A stretch of DNA of 21,492 bases from a virus, in IMG/VR virus record IMGVR_UViG_3300020162_000994, positions 1-21,492 of that record; one strand, written 5' to 3'. Numbering within the stretch: the stretch's first letter is position 1; each line of letters starts with the position of its first letter. The notes beneath the pieces are model-generated. The model was not told where the DNA came from, did not search any database, and saw only the letters and a list, made by a program, of their open reading frames with translations. Shown here piece by piece: positions 14,923-21,001 of the stretch. The translations under genes were made by a program, and so were the position numbers.

Positions 14923-17453
14923 GAAAAGAAGTCCTCAAGTGAATTGCCTTTCTCAGTTTTCCATCCAATGCAATCCAAAATGCCACGGATTGGGTCCAAG
15001 AAAGTTTTGTCAAATTGTAAATCATAATCTACATATTTGTCAAGCTCAAATTCTTTTGGCAACCGAGATGGATATGAAATAACAGTTTCTTTAAATGGAT
15101 TTGGCATCTTCAAATACGTATATTTGATTTTTTCACCTTCTTTAATCAACTCATATTTCTTGGTCAAACCAAGTTGTTTCAAGTGGTGATTATAAAGAAT
15201 GGCACCTTTCACATGAATTGGTGTACCTTTTTTATACATTGATACCGCATCAGTGTAGGTTTTCAAACCATTCATACCACGGGGTGTAGAGATTTCTTCT
15301 GGTGGCATTTTTCTGAATTCTTCCCTAAAGTCAGCAATGAATTTATGGATATCTTCTTCTGTACCATTGATAATCAACTTGATAGAGTCTTTCATCTTAA
15401 CACGAATTGCTGCAGGTGTGGATGATTTAACCATTTCAAGACCCATGACTTTCATCTTAGGTTCTGCATACTGAACACCTTCATTGTTGTAGATGTTTAG
15501 AATGTAACGTTTCTTGGCAATCCAAATACCTTTGTTAGCCAAACCTTCACGTTTCATTTGCATCTTTTGGGCATACGCATGGACATACGTAGCAAGCTCC
15601 TGATAACTCTTGTCAATGTACGGTTGAATCTTATCTTCACAGACACGGTCCATGAAGGCGATAACTTGATTAACATCCGTCTTTTTAGAATACACTTTAT
15701 CAACAAGTGGACCAAGCTTGAGATATATAGAGTCTGTGTCTGAGGCGATAACGTAATCTTCTTCATCTGTTTTTAATAAATTGTTCATGTATGCGTTGAT
15801 TTTATTTTCAATCCAACGAATACTTAATTGCCCAGCAGTAGTGACACCAAGGGCCATACGCAAATCATAAAACCTGAAATACTGAGAGCCCAAAGCACCG
15901 TAAGCACTATTAAGTGATACCTTTTTAGCCAACTGTAGGTTGTCGTATCTGGCAATACGTTTTTCAATTTCATATTTCTTAGATTCATCTTTTTCATTCT
16001 CATACTCTTGTTTGGCCTGAAGCATTAAGTTCTTAAACTTCTTTCTATCTTCATACATTTCTTCCATCATTTTAGGTAAGAAACCTTGGAAGTCTGTTCT
16101 AAAGAATTGTCCATTAGGTGTCAATGTCACACCTTCAAGTTCTGATGTATCAACAGTCTTGTTTAGTAATTTATCCACGGTAACACCAGAAGAAATAACC
16201 TTACGCATTGCTTCAGTATAGTTTTCTGGTTCGACCAACGTTTCTGGTGAGATATTGTATTGCATCATCAAATGTGGATATAGACTGTTCAAGTCAAAGC
16301 TGGCCACATAATCATGTAGACCTGCCTGTACATCTTTAACATACGCACCCTCAAATGCTGCATCTTTTTCTTGGATGACTTTTGGTGGAACAATGATGTT
16401 CTGTTTCAACAGATAGGAATATGTCAAAGAATCCCACATACGAGTCTGTGCAAAAACATCTTCGTAATTTGATTTGGTGTCATATGCCAAAGTCAAAGCC
16501 AACTCAATCAGTTTCAACTTGTCTTCCAAACGGAGAATCAAGTCAACGTCTTTGATGTTATATTCAATAAACTTTTGGTAGTTCTGTTTGTAAAGTTGAT
16601 GTAAGTTTTCAAATTCATCGTAGGAGATTTTACCATCACCAAGTTCTACTTGTGCAATGTTATCCAACCGATATGATTCCTGTGATTTACCACCCGGCGC
16701 ATACCATTTATATAGTTCAATATAGTCAAGTGAGGCCACACCAACAATCTCATATGCAATCAGTTGACGCCCGTTGATGTTAGTTGTGCGATTTTTAATG
16801 AAGTTCCAAGGAGATAATTTCTTCGTATCATCTTCACCAAGAATTTTATTGAATCGGTTAATCAAATATGGAATATCAAAGAACTTGGTGTTCCAGCCAG
16901 TGATAACATCTGGACATTTACGTGACCACAATTCAATGAACTTCTTACATAGAGTCCATTCATCACGGCACTTGATATAAGTTTCATCACCTTGCACCTC
17001 ATAGTCACCGCATCCTAGAACGATAGGTGGACTTCCAATATAGGTGATAGCAATGGCGGTGATTGGTTCATTCGCATCATAAGGGTCAGGGAAACCATTC
17101 TCCGAACCCACCTCAATGTCAACGACAGCAACAAGAATCTTATCTTGGTCCCACTCAACCATGTCTGGATGTTGTTCGGAAATATACGCATACTCATAAC
17201 GTGTGTTACCAAAGATTCTGGAATTAGAAACATCTTTGAATTTATCCAAATAATCTTTGGCTTCATAGATTGAACCAAAGATTTTACGCATGAGTGGTTC
17301 ACCGTCTAGTGAACGATATTCTGATTTTTTATTGGTTGAAATGTATAAAGATGGTGAGTATTCAATTTTCTGTTTAACTCTTTTACCATCCAAAACACCA
17401 CGATAAAGAATGTGTCCAGCAATAGACTGAACATTTGTGTAAAAACTTGTCAT
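14919..17453 (-). CDS. 43: DNA polymerase, family B (T4 gp43-like)
   Basis: 844 residues (T4 gp43 is 898). Seen in order: 3'-5' exonuclease Exo I VVDIEVGS (110-117; D112, E114), Exo II TGWNTKFFDIPY (185-196; D193), Exo III YNIKDVD (298-304; D302), polymerase motif A ASFDLNSLYP (384-393; D387), motif B KKVSLNSAYGALGSQYF (510-526), motif C IASDTDSIY (569-577; D572, D574) and a KKRY-type site. The C-terminus NSLEDFFS resembles the sliding-clamp binding tail of gp43. It is the replicative polymerase, complete and undamaged. The start overlaps the 103-aa gene as TAATG. Confidence 0.98.
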   Translation of the reverse strand: MTSFYTNVQSIAGHILYRGVLDGKRVKQKIEYSPSLYISTNKKSEYRSLDGEPLMRKIFGSIYEAKDYLDKFKDVSNSRIFGNTRYEYAYISEQHPDMVEWDQDKILVAVVDIEVGSENGFPDPYDANEPITAIAITYIGSPPIVLGCGDYEVQGDETYIKCRDEWTLCKKFIELWSRKCPDVITGWNTKFFDIPYLINRFNKILGEDDTKKLSPWNFIKNRTTNINGRQLIAYEIVGVASLDYIELYKWYAPGGKSQESYRLDNIAQVELGDGKISYDEFENLHQLYKQNYQKFIEYNIKDVDLILRLEDKLKLIELALTLAYDTKSNYEDVFAQTRMWDSLTYSYLLKQNIIVPPKVIQEKDAAFEGAYVKDVQAGLHDYVASFDLNSLYPHLMMQYNISPETLVEPENYTEAMRKVISSGVTVDKLLNKTVDTSELEGVTLTPNGQFFRTDFQGFLPKMMEEMYEDRKKFKNLMLQAKQEYENEKDESKKYEIEKRIARYDNLQLAKKVSLNSAYGALGSQYFRFYDLRMALGVTTAGQLSIRWIENKINAYMNNLLKTDEEDYVIASDTDSIYLKLGPLVDKVYSKKTDVNQVIAFMDRVCEDKIQPYIDKSYQELATYVHAYAQKMQMKREGLANKGIWIAKKRYILNIYNNEGVQYAEPKMKVMGLEMVKSSTPAAIRVKMKDSIKLIINGTEEDIHKFIADFREEFRKMPPEEISTPRGMNGLKTYTDAVSMYKKGTPIHVKGAILYNHHLKQLGLTKKYELIKEGEKIKYTYLKMPNPFKETVISYPSRLPKEFELDKYVDYDLQFDKTFLDPIRGILDCIGWKTEKGNSLEDFFS

Positions 17454-17764
17454 TAACCTGTAATAATTTGTTGTTGACCTGGAAGAATGATGCCTGCGCC
17501 AAAGATTTGGTCATAATTTTTAATGAAATCTTCTGCCGGCACATAAGAGTATACTACATGTTTCTTTGCAATGGCAATAGTAGAACCTGTTTTTTGTTCT
17601 GAATGGATTGGGAATGGTGCAAATCCTACGTTTGGTTGGCCATCTTTGCCACGTACAATTGCAATGCCCAATGGATTACATAAGATGAATTCTGTTTCTG
17701 TTTCGGATTCCACTTCAGAAATGAGTTCTTCATTGGTGATTAGTTTAAAAGCAAGAATTTTCAT
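17453..17764 (-). CDS. Conserved phage hypothetical protein, 103 aa, upstream of gp43
   Basis: 103 residues, strand-rich: MKILAFKLITNEELISEVES, TEFILCNPLGIAIVR, a glycine/proline loop, then VVYSYVPAEDFIKNYDQIF and a Gln-rich C-terminus IILPGQQQIITG. The alternating pattern (bent strands, loop, strands) resembles small Sm-like barrels, an inference I hold weakly. Similar proteins sit directly before gp43 in other marine T4-like phages as I recall, of unknown function. It is first in the replication operon, 60 nt from the early promoter -10, with AAAGGA before ATG 17764. The stop overlaps the gp43 start as TAATG. Confidence 0.84.
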   Translation of the reverse strand: MKILAFKLITNEELISEVESETETEFILCNPLGIAIVRGKDGQPNVGFAPFPIHSEQKTGSTIAIAKKHVVYSYVPAEDFIKNYDQIFGAGIILPGQQQIITG

Positions 17765-17790
17765 AATATCCTTTTTAATATGTTATACCA

Positions 17791-17798
17791 CATAAATA
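17791..17798 (+). promoter_or_regulatory. Possible late promoter (CATAAATA) for plus-strand membrane genes
   Basis: On the plus strand CATAAATA differs from the T4 late consensus at the first base only. It lies 73 nt before ATG 17871, inside the divergent intergenic region. No better plus-strand promoter for those genes is obvious. The evidence is weak because the region is AT-rich. Confidence 0.35.
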
Positions 17799-17823
17799 AT
17801 TATATAGTTTGATTTGAATAAAC

Positions 17824-17852
17824 ATTATATCATTTTTTCATCATGTTGTCAA
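17824..17852 (-). promoter_or_regulatory. Sigma70-type early promoter, consensus -35 and -10
   Basis: Minus strand: TTGACA at 17852-17847 and TATAAT at 17829-17824 with a 17-nt spacer, a perfect match to the host sigma70 consensus. It lies about 60 nt before ATG 17764 and faces the 103-aa/gp43 operon. This is the strongest promoter visible in the window and is likely used early after infection by unmodified host polymerase. Confidence 0.85.
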
Positions 17853-17870
17853 TAGAAAAAATGGTAGAAA

Positions 17871-18701
17871 ATGGATCCGTTCACACTCTTTGCTTTGGCC
17901 AATGGTGCAGTTGCCGCTGTCAAAAAAGGTTGTCAGTTATACAAAGATATCAAAGGTGCCGCTGGGGATGTGAAAGCAGTCCTCAAGGATTTGGACGACC
18001 AGTTCCACAGGGCACATCCACCAGGTAAACCAGCAAGTACTGCAGCAGTCAAACAACTAGCGGAAGAAAAATCCAAAGTCAAAGAACTTAACAAACGTAG
18101 TGAAGATACCACTAACATTTATGCTGGGATTGGTGATTATCTTGGACAATACTATGACAATTACTTTAAGTGTTTGGCTGTACTTGAAGAAGAAGAAAAA
18201 CGTAGCAAAACGGAAGTATATACTGGTGATGCTAGTTTAGCTAAACGTGCCTTGCAACGTGTTCTAATGAAAAAACAATTAGAACAAATGGGTACCGAAC
18301 TCCGTGAATTGATGATATATCAAAGTCCACCAGAACTTGGTGCATTATTCACTGAAGTTCAAGAAATGACCAAGGAATTAGGTGCTCAACAAAGAGTTTT
18401 AATTGCTAAACAAATGCAACAAGATGCAATTAAAGCAAAAAGAAGAGCAGAAAAAATTGAACATTATAAAATCGAATTTGGATTATTTGTGGGTTTTATT
18501 ATTTTATGTATTGTGATGGGACTATTTTGGACTTGGTTACACTATGAAACACAAGAAAGATGGCCAGACTTGAAAAACAAAACCTACAGACAAGAATTGG
18601 AAAAACAAAAGAGATATGAAGTTGAAAAAATAAAAAAGGCTATTCAATATCTGGATGAACAAAACATGGAAAACAATAAGGAACTAATAACACCAAAATG
18701 A
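17871..18701 (+). CDS. Hypothetical membrane protein with coiled-coil region, 276 aa
   Basis: 276 residues on the plus strand. Seen: the N-terminus MDPFTLFALANGAVAAVKKG, weakly hydrophobic and Ala/Gly-rich, a charged helical region with coiled-coil-like spacing (about 62-80 and 125-200), one clear transmembrane segment at about 203-224 (FGLFVGFIILCIVMGLFWTW), and a 50-residue strongly charged C-terminal helix. There is no cleavable signal peptide. I recall similar proteins in marine T4-like phages but no function. The start at ATG 17871 has only a weak site (GGTAGAAA) before it. Its stop overlaps the next small gene as ATGA. A virion or envelope role and a lysis-related role are both possible; the sequence does not decide. 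Confidence 0.8.
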   Translation: MDPFTLFALANGAVAAVKKGCQLYKDIKGAAGDVKAVLKDLDDQFHRAHPPGKPASTAAVKQLAEEKSKVKELNKRSEDTTNIYAGIGDYLGQYYDNYFKCLAVLEEEEKRSKTEVYTGDASLAKRALQRVLMKKQLEQMGTELRELMIYQSPPELGALFTEVQEMTKELGAQQRVLIAKQMQQDAIKAKRRAEKIEHYKIEFGLFVGFIILCIVMGLFWTWLHYETQERWPDLKNKTYRQELEKQKRYEVEKIKKAIQYLDEQNMENNKELITPK

Positions 18702-18835
18702 AAAATAGATACACATTTTTGGAATGGGTATTTCAAGTTGTTGGTTTTGCTAAATTTTTACTATATTATTTTGTAACTTTATTGATTATTGGTTTTATGA
18801 TATTATCATTTGTTTGGTGGTATACCAAAAGATGA
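18698..18835 (+). CDS. Small single-span membrane protein, 45 aa
   Basis: 45 residues on the plus strand. The start codon overlaps the stop of the 276-aa gene as ATGA. Seen: a short charged N-terminus (MKNRYTF), an almost continuous hydrophobic stretch from about residue 12 to 42 (FQVVGFAKFLLYYFVTLLII, then GFMILSFVWWY), and a basic end (TKR). The hydrophobic run is long enough for one extended or two tightly turned membrane helices. The tight coupling to another membrane protein suggests they work together. Function unknown; small phage membrane proteins of this kind can be holin-like, but there is no specific motif. Confidence 0.68.
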   Translation: MKNRYTFLEWVFQVVGFAKFLLYYFVTLLIIGFMILSFVWWYTKR

Positions 18836-18842
18836 AATCATC

Positions 18843-18915
18843 TGGTTGCGGACCACGGAGTTGCACCGGAACTGAGGATTATGAGCCCACTGTGATACTA
18901 TTTCACCAATCCGCA
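18843..18915 (-). tRNA. Divergent tRNA-Met-like gene, anticodon CAT, CCA encoded
   Basis: Reading the minus strand: acceptor stem TGCGGAT pairs with GTCCGCA (G.T at the last pair), then A and encoded CCA. D-arm GTGA/TCAC with loop AATAGTA. Anticodon arm GTGGG-CTCATAA-TCCTC, a classic Met loop with anticodon CAT, but with a T28.T42 mismatch. T-arm TCCGG-TGCAACT-CCGTG with one C.T mismatch and a T-loop without the TTC start. The D-loop lacks GG and the variable loop is only about 3 nt. Folding is by hand. It may be functional but divergent, decaying, or an Ile2 (lysidine) tRNA. The first 13 nt overlap the 3' end of the epimerase gene. Confidence 0.6.
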
Positions 18916-19685
18916 ATAATACTTTTTAATTTTGATATGTCAGCACAAGTATATTCTTGGTAAGAATCTTTCAATATTTCTGGCATATCTATTTCCCTAA
19001 TTGGTACATTATAATCGGATGCAACATCTTGTGCGACCTCTAAGAAACTCTTAGTTGTTCCTGTACCAACATTCCAAATTCCACTATCTTTTACTTCCAA
19101 GAATTTTAAATGTGCATCAACCACTCGGCTGACATGAATAAAATCTCGTAAATATTTTTGTGAATTTTTAAATACTTTTATTTCTCCGTCCACTAATGCT
19201 TGTTTTTTAAATTGCATGTATGGACTTGCTTGATTACCTTTGTGTTCTTCACCTTCCGGTCCATATACATTGAAGTATCTGAAACCTTGCACGGTGTTAC
19301 CACCTTGATGTTGTATGTGATAACGTTCAAACAGATATTTAGACAATGCATATGGTGTTTTAGGTTCTAAGATTTCATCTTCTCTGAATGTACTAACCAA
19401 TCCATAAACACTTGCTGAACTGGAATACTGTAAATTTACTCCATAAGTCTTGCAAGCATTGTATAACTGCTTCGAAAAATCATAATTCTGTCGCAACACT
19501 TTGTCAATATCACGTTCGGTGGTAGAACTGATTGCACCCATATGAATGACCCAATCTTGTTCCATGACACTAGGCATATTGCCATCATCCCAATCGAACG
19601 TATCAACTTCATGTCCATGTTTTTCTAATGCCTTAAGCATATAAGAACCAATGAAACCTTTATGTCCTGTTAAAAGAATTTTCAT
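18903..19685 (-). CDS. ADP-L-glycero-D-manno-heptose 6-epimerase-like (HldD-like) NAD(P)-dependent epimerase
   Basis: 260 residues (bacterial HldD about 310). Seen: an N-terminal Rossmann motif LLTGHKGFIGSYM (4-16), SSSASVYG (88-95), YALSK (112-116) with the catalytic Y112/K116 pair, and FRYFNVYGPEGEEHKG (135-150), followed by a YLRDFIHV segment and SGIWNVGTGTTKSFLEVA. The YFNVYGP..EHKG block and the SGI.NVGTG.xxSF block are characteristic of HldD rather than of generic GalE-type epimerases. Known for the family: conversion of ADP-D-glycero-D-manno-heptose to the L-glycero form, the donor for GT9 heptosyltransferases. GT9-like genes at 1320-2773 fit this. The stop TGA lies inside the tRNA-Met-like gene. 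Confidence 0.9.
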   Translation of the reverse strand: MKILLTGHKGFIGSYMLKALEKHGHEVDTFDWDDGNMPSVMEQDWVIHMGAISSTTERDIDKVLRQNYDFSKQLYNACKTYGVNLQYSSSASVYGLVSTFREDEILEPKTPYALSKYLFERYHIQHQGGNTVQGFRYFNVYGPEGEEHKGNQASPYMQFKKQALVDGEIKVFKNSQKYLRDFIHVSRVVDAHLKFLEVKDSGIWNVGTGTTKSFLEVAQDVASDYNVPIREIDMPEILKDSYQEYTCADISKLKSIIADW

Positions 19686-19867
19686 TACAACTTTCTTTGA
19701 CGTTCAAGATTTTCTGATATAATTCTATCAAATTCTTCTTGTTCATATTTTTCTTCTTCTATCTCTTTTGGTGTTTTCTTGCGGAAGATTGCATCATAGT
19801 TATCACCAAACTTTTGTTGTGATACACTAAATGGCCTTGGGCTTGAACCTTTTCCACCATCTGACAT
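19685..19867 (-). CDS. Conserved phage hypothetical protein, 60 aa
   Basis: 60 residues. The N-terminus MSDGGKGSSPRPFSVSQQKF is a sequence I recognise from small proteins of many T4-like and other phages, followed by GDNYDAIFRKK and a charged helix (EEEKYEQEEFDRIISENLER). The first half is probably disordered. Function unknown. It begins 1 nt after the GroES-like gene stop and shares 1 nt with the epimerase start. Small size and high conservation in phages suggest a binding or scaffold role, which is inference only. Confidence 0.88.
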   Translation of the reverse strand: MSDGGKGSSPRPFSVSQQKFGDNYDAIFRKKTPKEIEEEKYEQEEFDRIISENLERQRKL

Positions 19868-19868
19868 A

Positions 19869-20114
19869 TTATTCTCCGTAGATAAAGATTACATGGTCAA
19901 TGGGAATAACGTAATGGTCACCAGATTTTGTTGCTGCATTCCAATTCAATAGAACAATATCACCAACTTCAACTTCATTAACATTAGGACCAATTGCAAG
20001 CACTTTTGCTTTATCTGGATCAGGTGTGCTTCTAAGAATAATACCTGATTCGGTTTCTTTGCTTGCTTCAATTCGTTCAACAACGATTCTATTTCCCAAT
20101 GGCTTAATATTCAT
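19869..20114 (-). CDS. GroES-like co-chaperonin (T4 gp31 functional analogue)
   Basis: 81 residues, shorter than GroES (97) and T4 gp31 (111). Seen: the GroES opening NIKPLGNRIVVERI (2-15), a mobile-loop region with ETESGIIL (20-27), AKVLAIGPNVNEVEVGDIVL (36-55) and a GroES-like end HVIFIYGE. Known for the family: a heptameric cap of GroEL. Phage versions replace host GroES for folding of the major capsid protein. ATG 20114 has a GAGG site before it. It is preceded by the tRNA cluster and probably cotranscribed with it from the promoter at 20388-20416. No GroEL gene is in the window. Confidence 0.93.
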   Translation of the reverse strand: MNIKPLGNRIVVERIEASKETESGIILRSTPDPDKAKVLAIGPNVNEVEVGDIVLLNWNAATKSGDHYVIPIDHVIFIYGE

Positions 20115-20130
20115 AATGACCTCAAAAAAG

Positions 20131-20199
20131 TGGAGCGGTTGTCTGCTTTGCTCAGATAATATAAAGGGGGAACCTCAATATCGTACTATTACAAACCGC
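20131..20199 (-). tRNA. Degenerate tRNA-Gly-like gene (possible anticodon TCC)
   Basis: Minus strand: acceptor GCGGTTT pairs with CAACCGC (one mismatch at the inner end), then T and encoded CCA. A hand fold gives anticodon arm TTGAG-GTTCCCC-CTTTA, putting TCC in the anticodon position, with a T28.T42 mismatch. The D region is only 14 nt, with a 3-bp helix at most. The T-arm is TCTG-AGCAAAG-CAGA, 4 bp, with no TTC start. Length 69 nt with CCA. The acceptor end and discriminator match the tRNA-Gly next door, so it may be a decaying Gly duplicate or a minimal tRNA-like RNA. Confidence 0.5.
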
Positions 20200-20205
20200 A
20201 TATAA

Positions 20206-20279
20206 TGGAGCGGGATATCAGAATCGAACTGATGACAGAAGATTGGAAATCTACTGTTTTACCACTAAACTAATCCCGC
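20206..20279 (-). tRNA. tRNA-Gly (anticodon TCC)
   Basis: Minus strand: perfect acceptor GCGGGAT/ATCCCGC, T then encoded CCA. D-arm region GTTTAGTGGTAAAAC with the conserved GG. Anticodon arm GTAGA-TTTCCAA-TCTTC with anticodon TCC and a T28.T42 mismatch, and T-arm ATCAG-TTCGATT-CTGAT. 74 nt with CCA. Anticodon TCC reads GGA/GGG glycine codons. Confidence 0.92.
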
Positions 20280-20301
20280 AAAAAAATTTGTTGTAGTTAA
20301 C

Positions 20302-20376
20302 TGGAGCGGGTAGTGAGAATCGAACTCACAACTAAACCTTGGCAAGGTCTTGTGTTACCACTAGCACCATACCCGC
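20302..20376 (-). tRNA. tRNA-Gly (anticodon GCC)
   Basis: Minus strand: perfect acceptor GCGGGTA/TACCCGC, T then encoded CCA. D-arm GTGCTAGTGGTAACAC with GG, anticodon arm AGACC-TTGCCAA-GGTTT with anticodon GCC, and T-arm TGAG-TTCGATT-CTCA with a normal T-loop. 75 nt with CCA. Reads GGC/GGT codons. It is the first RNA gene after the promoter at 20388-20416. Confidence 0.93.
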
Positions 20377-20387
20377 ATCATGTGTGT

Positions 20388-20416
20388 ATTATATAGGCTT
20401 TCTTTATTGAAGGCAA
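20388..20416 (-). promoter_or_regulatory. Sigma70-like promoter in the tRNA cluster
   Basis: Minus strand: TTGCCT at 20416-20411 (two mismatches to TTGACA) and a perfect TATAAT at 20393-20388, 17-nt spacer. The predicted start is a few nucleotides before tRNA-Gly(GCC) at 20376. It could supply transcription of the Gly tRNAs, GroES-like, 60-aa, epimerase and tRNA-Met-like genes, independent of the HNH and tRNA-Leu upstream. Confidence 0.65.
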
Positions 20417-20435
20417 GCACATTTTTAAAAATATT

Positions 20436-20512
20436 TGGTGCGGCTGGCGAGACTCGAACTCGCAGAACTCAGGGTTTAAGTCTGATACCTATACCAATTC
20501 GGTTACAGCCGC
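20436..20512 (-). tRNA. tRNA-Leu (anticodon TAA) with a short variable loop
   Basis: Minus strand: perfect 7-bp acceptor GCGGCTG/CAGCCGC, A then encoded CCA. Leu-like D-arm ACC-GAATTGGTATA-GGT. Anticodon arm TCAGA-CTTAAAC-CCTGA with anticodon TAA (one A.C pair). T-arm GCGAG-TTCGAGT-CTCGC. Only about 5 nt (GTTCT) lie between the anticodon and T stems, where bacterial and T4 tRNA-Leu have a long class II variable arm. Anticodon TAA suits the AT-rich phage codon use. The 5' 24 nt overlap the end of the HNH gene. Confidence 0.85.
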
Positions 20513-20935
20513 ATTTTTTTTCTTTATTGCCTCAGAAATTTTTTTCTTATGTTCTTCGGTTTTAGATTTACCGGAATTTCCTTTACCTGCCTTGGAAGGA
20601 TTTCCATTTTTACTATTCATTTTACGAGCTTCTTCTAATCCATATTTTTCAACAACTCTTTGCCAAGGACTTTTATGTGTTCCATTCTCCATTGCATCTT
20701 GCAAATTATCTTTGTCAGTACCCCAATAGAGGTGTTTTGGATTAGAACAATCACCATTATTGCAAGCATGACACAATAATATTCTACCAAAAGGTATTGT
20801 TGTCGTTAAATATTGTGCCAACACACCTTTATGTACGGTACTATTTCCTCCACGTTCACAACAAGGTTCGGATAAATCTAAATGTAACCTTCTCTCATTT
20901 CTATTCTTTTTCATATATTCTGTAATTAGTATCAT
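20489..20935 (-). CDS. HNH homing endonuclease with NUMOD3-type motif, overlapping tRNA-Leu
   Basis: 148 residues from ATG 20935. The frame extends upstream to 20971, but a late promoter and GGAGG lie just before 20935, so the shorter start is chosen. Seen: an HNH_3-type core with LLCHACNNGDCSNPKHLYWG (53-72) and DNLQDA, and a C-terminal NUMOD3-like GKSKTEEHKKKISEAI (122-137). The family makes a cut in a specific DNA site and spreads by homing, here next to a tRNA gene. The last seven residues and the TAG stop are encoded by the first 24 nt of tRNA-Leu, and the first base of the tRNA is the first base of codon 142. This is unusual and suggests a recent insertion that reads into the tRNA. Confidence 0.92.
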   Translation of the reverse strand: MILITEYMKKNRNERRLHLDLSEPCCERGGNSTVHKGVLAQYLTTTIPFGRILLCHACNNGDCSNPKHLYWGTDKDNLQDAMENGTHKSPWQRVVEKYGLEEARKMNSKNGNPSKAGKGNSGKSKTEEHKKKISEAIKKKNAAVTELV

Positions 20936-20938
20936 ATA

Positions 20939-20960
20939 TGCCTCCTTATTTTTATTTATA
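20939..20960 (-). promoter_or_regulatory. T4-type late promoter and ribosome site for the HNH gene
   Basis: Minus strand: perfect TATAAATA at 20960-20953, followed by GGAGG at 20945-20941 (within AAGGAGGCA) and ATG at 20935. The promoter element is 17 nt before the start codon, so the mRNA leader would be very short, and this pattern decides the start. Late promoters before homing endonuclease genes are typical of T4-like phages. Confidence 0.8.
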
Positions 20961-21001
20961 AGAAAACACATTTACACATCATTTGTCTTGTGTCTACCTA
21001 A

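Noticed and set aside
16705-16712. TATAAATG on the minus strand, near late-promoter consensus
   Set aside because: It is inside gp43 with no gene start downstream, so a chance match in AT-rich coding sequence.
17015-17302. 95-codon minus-strand frame within gp43
   Set aside because: Overlaps the exonuclease domain of the polymerase in another frame; no independent support.
18836-18842. Rho-independent terminator between the convergent plus-strand membrane genes and the minus-strand tRNA/epimerase
   Set aside because: Only 7 nt separate the units and no GC hairpin followed by a T-run is visible; the tRNA structure itself is the only strong hairpin here.
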